Assembly: GCA_903889815.1 (NCBI GenBank)
Contig: CAISYX010000133.1
Span: 1-8,979, forward strand
DNA length: 8,979 nt
Reading direction: 5' to 3'
Source of the DNA: an uncultured Gammaproteobacteria bacterium
GTDB taxonomy: Bacteria; Pseudomonadota; Gammaproteobacteria; Pseudomonadales; Pseudohongiellaceae
The notes below the pieces were generated by a model. The model worked only from the letters and a program-made list of their open reading frames with translations, did no database searches and was not told where the DNA came from. Positions 6,603 to 8,979 of the stretch are shown one piece after another. The translations under genes were made by a program, and so were the position numbers. The first letter of the stretch is position 1. Each line of letters begins with the position of its first letter.

Positions 6603-7775
6603 TCAGCGCTGCGCCACAGCCTCACAGAAGAGCGCAATCTCGTCCTCCGTGTTGTAGTAGTGCACGGATGCACGATTCAGATCACCCAGGCTGCGCTGGC
6701 CCAGATCCAGCAGATTGTTGCGCAGTCTCACCACCGATGTGTTGATTCCTTTGTGCAGCAGGCGTTTGTGCAGGACTTCTGCGGTCTGTGCTGCGCTGCT
6801 GAAGGTGACGATGCCACTCAGGTCGCTGCCCGCCTCATGGACAGTAATGGCCGGATTTTCCCGCAACATGTCGCGCAGACAAGCTGCGAGTTCCCGTACC
6901 CGCTTTTCTATACCATCCATGCCAATTGCATTGGCATAGTCCACCGCCACGCCCAGGCCGATCTTGCCAGCAACAAAACACTCCCAGTTCTCGAAACGGC
7001 GTGCATCGTCGCGCAGGCGATAGGTGTGCGGGCCTGTGAATTGCGCAGCGTGCATGTCCACCCACTCCGGGGTCAGGCGCTGCAGACTCGTCTCGCGAAC
7101 ATAGAGGAAGCCCGTACCGCGAGGGCCGCGCAGATACTTGCGGCCAGTGCCCGTCAGCATGTCACAGCCGAGCGCGTCGACATCGAGCGCCAGTTGCCCC
7201 GCTGACTGGCAGGCATCGAGCAAATACAGAATGCCGTGTGCGCGTGCCAGCTTCCCGGCCTCTGCGGCAGGGTGCACCACGCCGCTCTGACTGGGCACAT
7301 GGGTGAGCGCCAGCAGCCGGACATTGCCGGTCAATGCGCGCTCCAGCCTCTCAAGACAGACCTGTCCGTTCGCCGCATTGGGCACTACGTCGATGTGCAC
7401 CTGCCGCAGCCTTGCCAGATGCAGCAGTGCCAGGTAGTTGCTGGCATATTCGGACTGGCTGGTCACAATGCGGTCGCCGGGCAGCAATGCGACGGCATGA
7501 AAGACACTGTTCCACGCGTGGGTCGCATTTTCAGCCCAGCCGATCTCGGAAGGCTGGCAATTCAGGAGTGCGGCGAAGGCTTTGTAGAAGTTCTCGATGT
7601 GTGCGTCGGCCACCACGGCAGCTTCATAGGCTCCGATCCGCTGTTCCAGTTGCAGATGCGCCATCACGGCCTCAGTGACCACATCAGGATTGAGCGAGGC
7701 CCCTGCGTTGTTGAAGTGAATCAGCTGTGCGACGGCGGGCGTCTGGCGGCGAATTCGGTCGAGATCGGAAAGCAT
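6603..7775 (-). CDS. PLP-dependent class V aminotransferase-fold enzyme (cysteine desulfurase/EgtE-like, substrate unknown)
   Basis: A 390-residue fold-type I PLP enzyme. It begins with FNNAGASLNP, the usual substrate-loop start of the class V family. Later come ENATHAW, SEYASN, THVPSQSGVVHP, the PLP-contacting LLDACQSAGQ (Asp187, Gln190) and TGTGRKYLRGPRGTG, where Lys213 should form the Schiff base. The C-terminal RASVHYYNTEDEI is also typical. No cysteine lies in the C-terminal segment (about 335-375) where NifS/SufS carry their catalytic Cys, so classical cysteine desulfurase activity is unlikely. C-S lyase, epimerase or aminotransferase-like roles, as in EgtE or isopenicillin-N epimerase relatives, remain open. 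The frame stays open beyond the ATG at 7775 through the opposite gene, but family similarity starts at 7775. Upstream ACGGAC is a weak ribosome binding site. Confidence 0.88.
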   Translation of the reverse strand: MLSDLDRIRRQTPAVAQLIHFNNAGASLNPDVVTEAVMAHLQLEQRIGAYEAAVVADAHIENFYKAFAALLNCQPSEIGWAENATHAWNSVFHAVALLPGDRIVTSQSEYASNYLALLHLARLRQVHIDVVPNAANGQVCLERLERALTGNVRLLALTHVPSQSGVVHPAAEAGKLARAHGILYLLDACQSAGQLALDVDALGCDMLTGTGRKYLRGPRGTGFLYVRETSLQRLTPEWVDMHAAQFTGPHTYRLRDDARRFENWECFVAGKIGLGVAVDYANAIGMDGIEKRVRELAACLRDMLRENPAITVHEAGSDLSGIVTFSSAAQTAEVLHKRLLHKGINTSVVRLRNNLLDLGQRSLGDLNRASVHYYNTEDEIALFCEAVAQR

Positions 7776-7862
7776 GGGCGTTCGTCCGTTGCGAGTTGCA
7801 AGTGCAGGGGGGCTTCTGTAAATTGCCGGCTCACTATAACCCACCAGCACAGCGAGAACATC
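7776..7862. promoter_or_regulatory. Divergent intergenic region with candidate promoters
   Basis: These 87 bases separate the starts of the PLP-enzyme and transferase genes, so both must be transcribed outward from here or nearby. An AT-rich CTATAAC at 7834-7840 gives TATAAC on the + strand and, overlapping it at 7833-7838, TATAGT on the - strand; each matches the -10 consensus at five of six positions. Neither has a good -35 box at normal spacing. A second weak + strand pair is TTGCAA (7796-7801) with TAAATT (7819-7824), 17 bases apart. No operator palindrome is evident. Confidence 0.35.
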
Positions 7863-8486
7863 ATGCTCACAATCTATGGCGGCAGTACCTACAACGCAAC
7901 GAAAGTGCTGTTCACAGCAGAGGAGCTCGGTGTCCCTTATGACTATGTGCATCTGAATTTCGTGGCCGGTGAGCACAAGAGCCCGGCGCACCTGGCACGG
8001 CATCCGCTGGGCAAGATTCCCGCGATCGAACACAACGGCAACTACCTCTTCGAGAGTGCTTCCCTGTGCCGCTACCTTGCCAATATCAGCGACAAGCGCC
8101 TGTATTCTGCCGATGCACTGGCTGCCGCTCAGATCGACCAGATGGTGGACATGATCTGTCATCACGTCGGGCGCTGGCTGGCGGTGTACTTCTATCAGGA
8201 AATCGTGATGATGAAGTACTACAACAAAGGGCCTGACGAGAAAGCGATTGCAGAAGCCAAAGGCTTTCTGGAACAACAGTTGCCTTTTCTGGAAAAGACC
8301 TTGAGCACCCAGCAATTTCTGTGTGGAAATGAAATCACGCTGGCTGACACCATCGCGCTGCCGTATTTCCATGCGCTGGAAGCCACTTCCCTGAAGTTTG
8401 ATGTTTATCCTGCCATTCAACGCTGGTATTCCGAAGCCAAAGCTCGCCCGGCATTCCAGCGCGCGCTGGCGAAGATGCCGGCGTGA
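7863..8486 (+). CDS. Glutathione S-transferase family protein
   Basis: A 207-residue cytosolic protein expected to conjugate glutathione to electrophiles or use it in a related thiol reaction; the substrate is unknown. The thioredoxin-fold N-terminal domain (1 to about 76) begins MLTIYGGSTYNATKV, where Ser8 or Thr9 could be the residue that activates the thiol. It contains HPLGKIPAIEHNG with the cis-Pro53 and the glutathione-binding ESASLCRYL (Glu64, Ser65). The helical C-terminal domain (about 85-205) carries the N-capping box TLAD at 159-162 and PAIQRWYSEAKARPAF. Size is typical of bacterial family members. The same frame is open upstream to 7236, but that is the antisense of the PLP gene and has no family resemblance. 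A weak GCGAGA precedes the ATG. The flavoprotein gene follows after 27 bases and may share its transcript. Confidence 0.92.
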   Translation: MLTIYGGSTYNATKVLFTAEELGVPYDYVHLNFVAGEHKSPAHLARHPLGKIPAIEHNGNYLFESASLCRYLANISDKRLYSADALAAAQIDQMVDMICHHVGRWLAVYFYQEIVMMKYYNKGPDEKAIAEAKGFLEQQLPFLEKTLSTQQFLCGNEITLADTIALPYFHALEATSLKFDVYPAIQRWYSEAKARPAFQRALAKMPA

Positions 8487-8513
8487 TCCGCCGCGACTGA
8501 GCGGTCGCCAGGC

Positions 8514-8979
8514 GTGGCGCTTTCACTGCCTTCCAGCGTGCCCGTGCTGATCATCGGCGCGGGCCCTGCCGGGCTTATGGCAGCCGAGCAGATTGCGAAT
8601 GCCGGCGTTGCCGTGCACATCATTGACGCGATGCCCTCTCCGGGGCGCAAGTTCCTGAGGGCCGGCGTAGGGGGGCTCAACATTACCCACGCTGAGCCAG
8701 CTGCAGAGTTTCTCTCCCGTTATTCCCCGCAGGATCAGGTGCAGCGATGGCTGGACCGGTTCGATGCGTCTGCCACCCGTGCCTGGGTAGCCGGGCTCGG
8801 CCTCGACACGTTTGTGGGCAGCTCCGGTCGTGTTTTCCCGGTGGGGCTCAAGGCGGCACCTCTTCTGCGAGCGTGGCTGCAACGTCTGCGGTCGGACGGT
8901 GCTTTGCTCCACACAAGGCACCGTTGGCTGGGTCTCCTGACGCCGCCAGCCGGAACGTCGAACGGCGGCTCGGTGCATC
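8514..8979 (+). CDS. BaiN/HI0933-type FAD-dependent flavoprotein (PP_4765-like), 3' end missing
   Basis: The first 155 codons of a flavoprotein that runs off the right edge. The dinucleotide-binding GAGPAG (residues 15-20 from GTG 8514) follows a beta strand VPVLII and should bind the ADP part of FAD. Then come GRKFLRAGVGGLNITHAEP (about 45-63), the hallmark of the HI0933/BaiN family, and TFVGSSGRVFPVGLKAAPLL (about 103-122), which matches the PP_4765-type subgroup (TIGR03862, from memory). Members are annotated as NAD(P)/FAD-dependent oxidoreductases; the reaction of this subgroup is not known to me. GTG 8514 is chosen as the first start after the in-frame TGA at 8484-8486; GTG 8538 and GTG 8544 are alternatives. 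The ribosome binding site is weak (GAGCGG at 8499-8504). Confidence 0.87.
   Translation, partial: MALSLPSSVPVLIIGAGPAGLMAAEQIANAGVAVHIIDAMPSPGRKFLRAGVGGLNITHAEPAAEFLSRYSPQDQVQRWLDRFDASATRAWVAGLGLDTFVGSSGRVFPVGLKAAPLLRAWLQRLRSDGALLHTRHRWLGLLTPPAGTSNGGSVH

Noticed and set aside
6593..6612. Possible shared terminator between the convergent transporter and PLP-enzyme genes.
   Set aside because: Only short GC-rich repeats and the palindrome CAGCGCTG are present; no stable stem with a T-run on either strand.
5636..6673. 345-residue frame on the - strand opposite the transporter gene.
   Set aside because: Gln/His/Arg-rich composition with no recognisable motif, typical of the antisense of a membrane-protein gene.
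7236..7862. Upstream in-frame extension of the transferase gene (a 416-residue frame).
   Set aside because: It is antisense to the conserved PLP-enzyme gene and shows no family resemblance; the transferase domain starts exactly at ATG 7863.
7776..8420. Upstream extension of the PLP-enzyme frame on the - strand (a 605-residue frame).
   Set aside because: It is antisense to the transferase gene; the PLP family similarity begins at the ATG at 7775. Long antisense frames are expected in GC-rich coding DNA.
8523..8978. 151-residue frame on the - strand at the right edge.
   Set aside because: The + strand encodes a clear flavoprotein with GAGPAG and family motifs; this frame is its shadow.

Overview
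The window reads as ordinary chromosomal DNA of a gammaproteobacterium of moderately high GC. The main reason is the gene order rlpA-dacA-ybeD(DUF493)-lipB-lipA, the arrangement known from Pseudomonas-like and related gammaproteobacterial genomes, together with protein sequences that match the E. coli/Pseudomonas forms closely. Genus cannot be assigned from sequence alone. I see no tRNA, rRNA, CRISPR array, insertion sequence or prophage. Nine genes plus the start of a tenth fill almost the whole window, and no gene-free stretch exceeds about 90 bases.

Left part (1-4164, all + strand): a tight cell-envelope and lipoate cluster. It holds the 3' part of rlpA (septal lipoprotein with DPBB and SPOR domains), dacA (D,D-carboxypeptidase), a DUF493/YbeD protein, lipB (octanoyltransferase) and lipA (lipoyl synthase). 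The dacA-ybeD gap is 8 bases, ybeD and lipB overlap by ATGA, and the other gaps are 42-54 bases, so co-transcription is likely. RlpA and DacA act on peptidoglycan in the periplasm or outer membrane. LipB and LipA are the two consecutive steps of de novo lipoate assembly in the cytoplasm.

Middle part (4165-6592, + strand): after a perfect hairpin just past lipA comes an exported cyclophilin-type peptidyl-prolyl isomerase with a C-terminal extension of about 110 residues that I do not recognise. It is followed by a sodium-dependent transporter of the neurotransmitter:sodium symporter family, most likely started at a TTG codon with a good ribosome binding site.

Right part (6603-8979): a PLP-dependent class V aminotransferase-fold enzyme on the - strand converges on the transporter gene, 10 bases apart. 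An 87-base divergent intergenic region separates it from a glutathione S-transferase on the + strand. The start of a BaiN/HI0933-type flavoprotein (PP_4765-like) follows and runs off the right edge. The precise substrates of the transporter, the PLP enzyme, the transferase and the flavoprotein cannot be read from the sequence.

I found no clear novel multi-gene system. The observations worth a second look are the unassigned C-terminal domain and altered active-site strand of the cyclophilin, the missing gate arginine in the transporter, the PLP enzyme that lacks a desulfurase cysteine, and the divergent PLP-enzyme/transferase pair.
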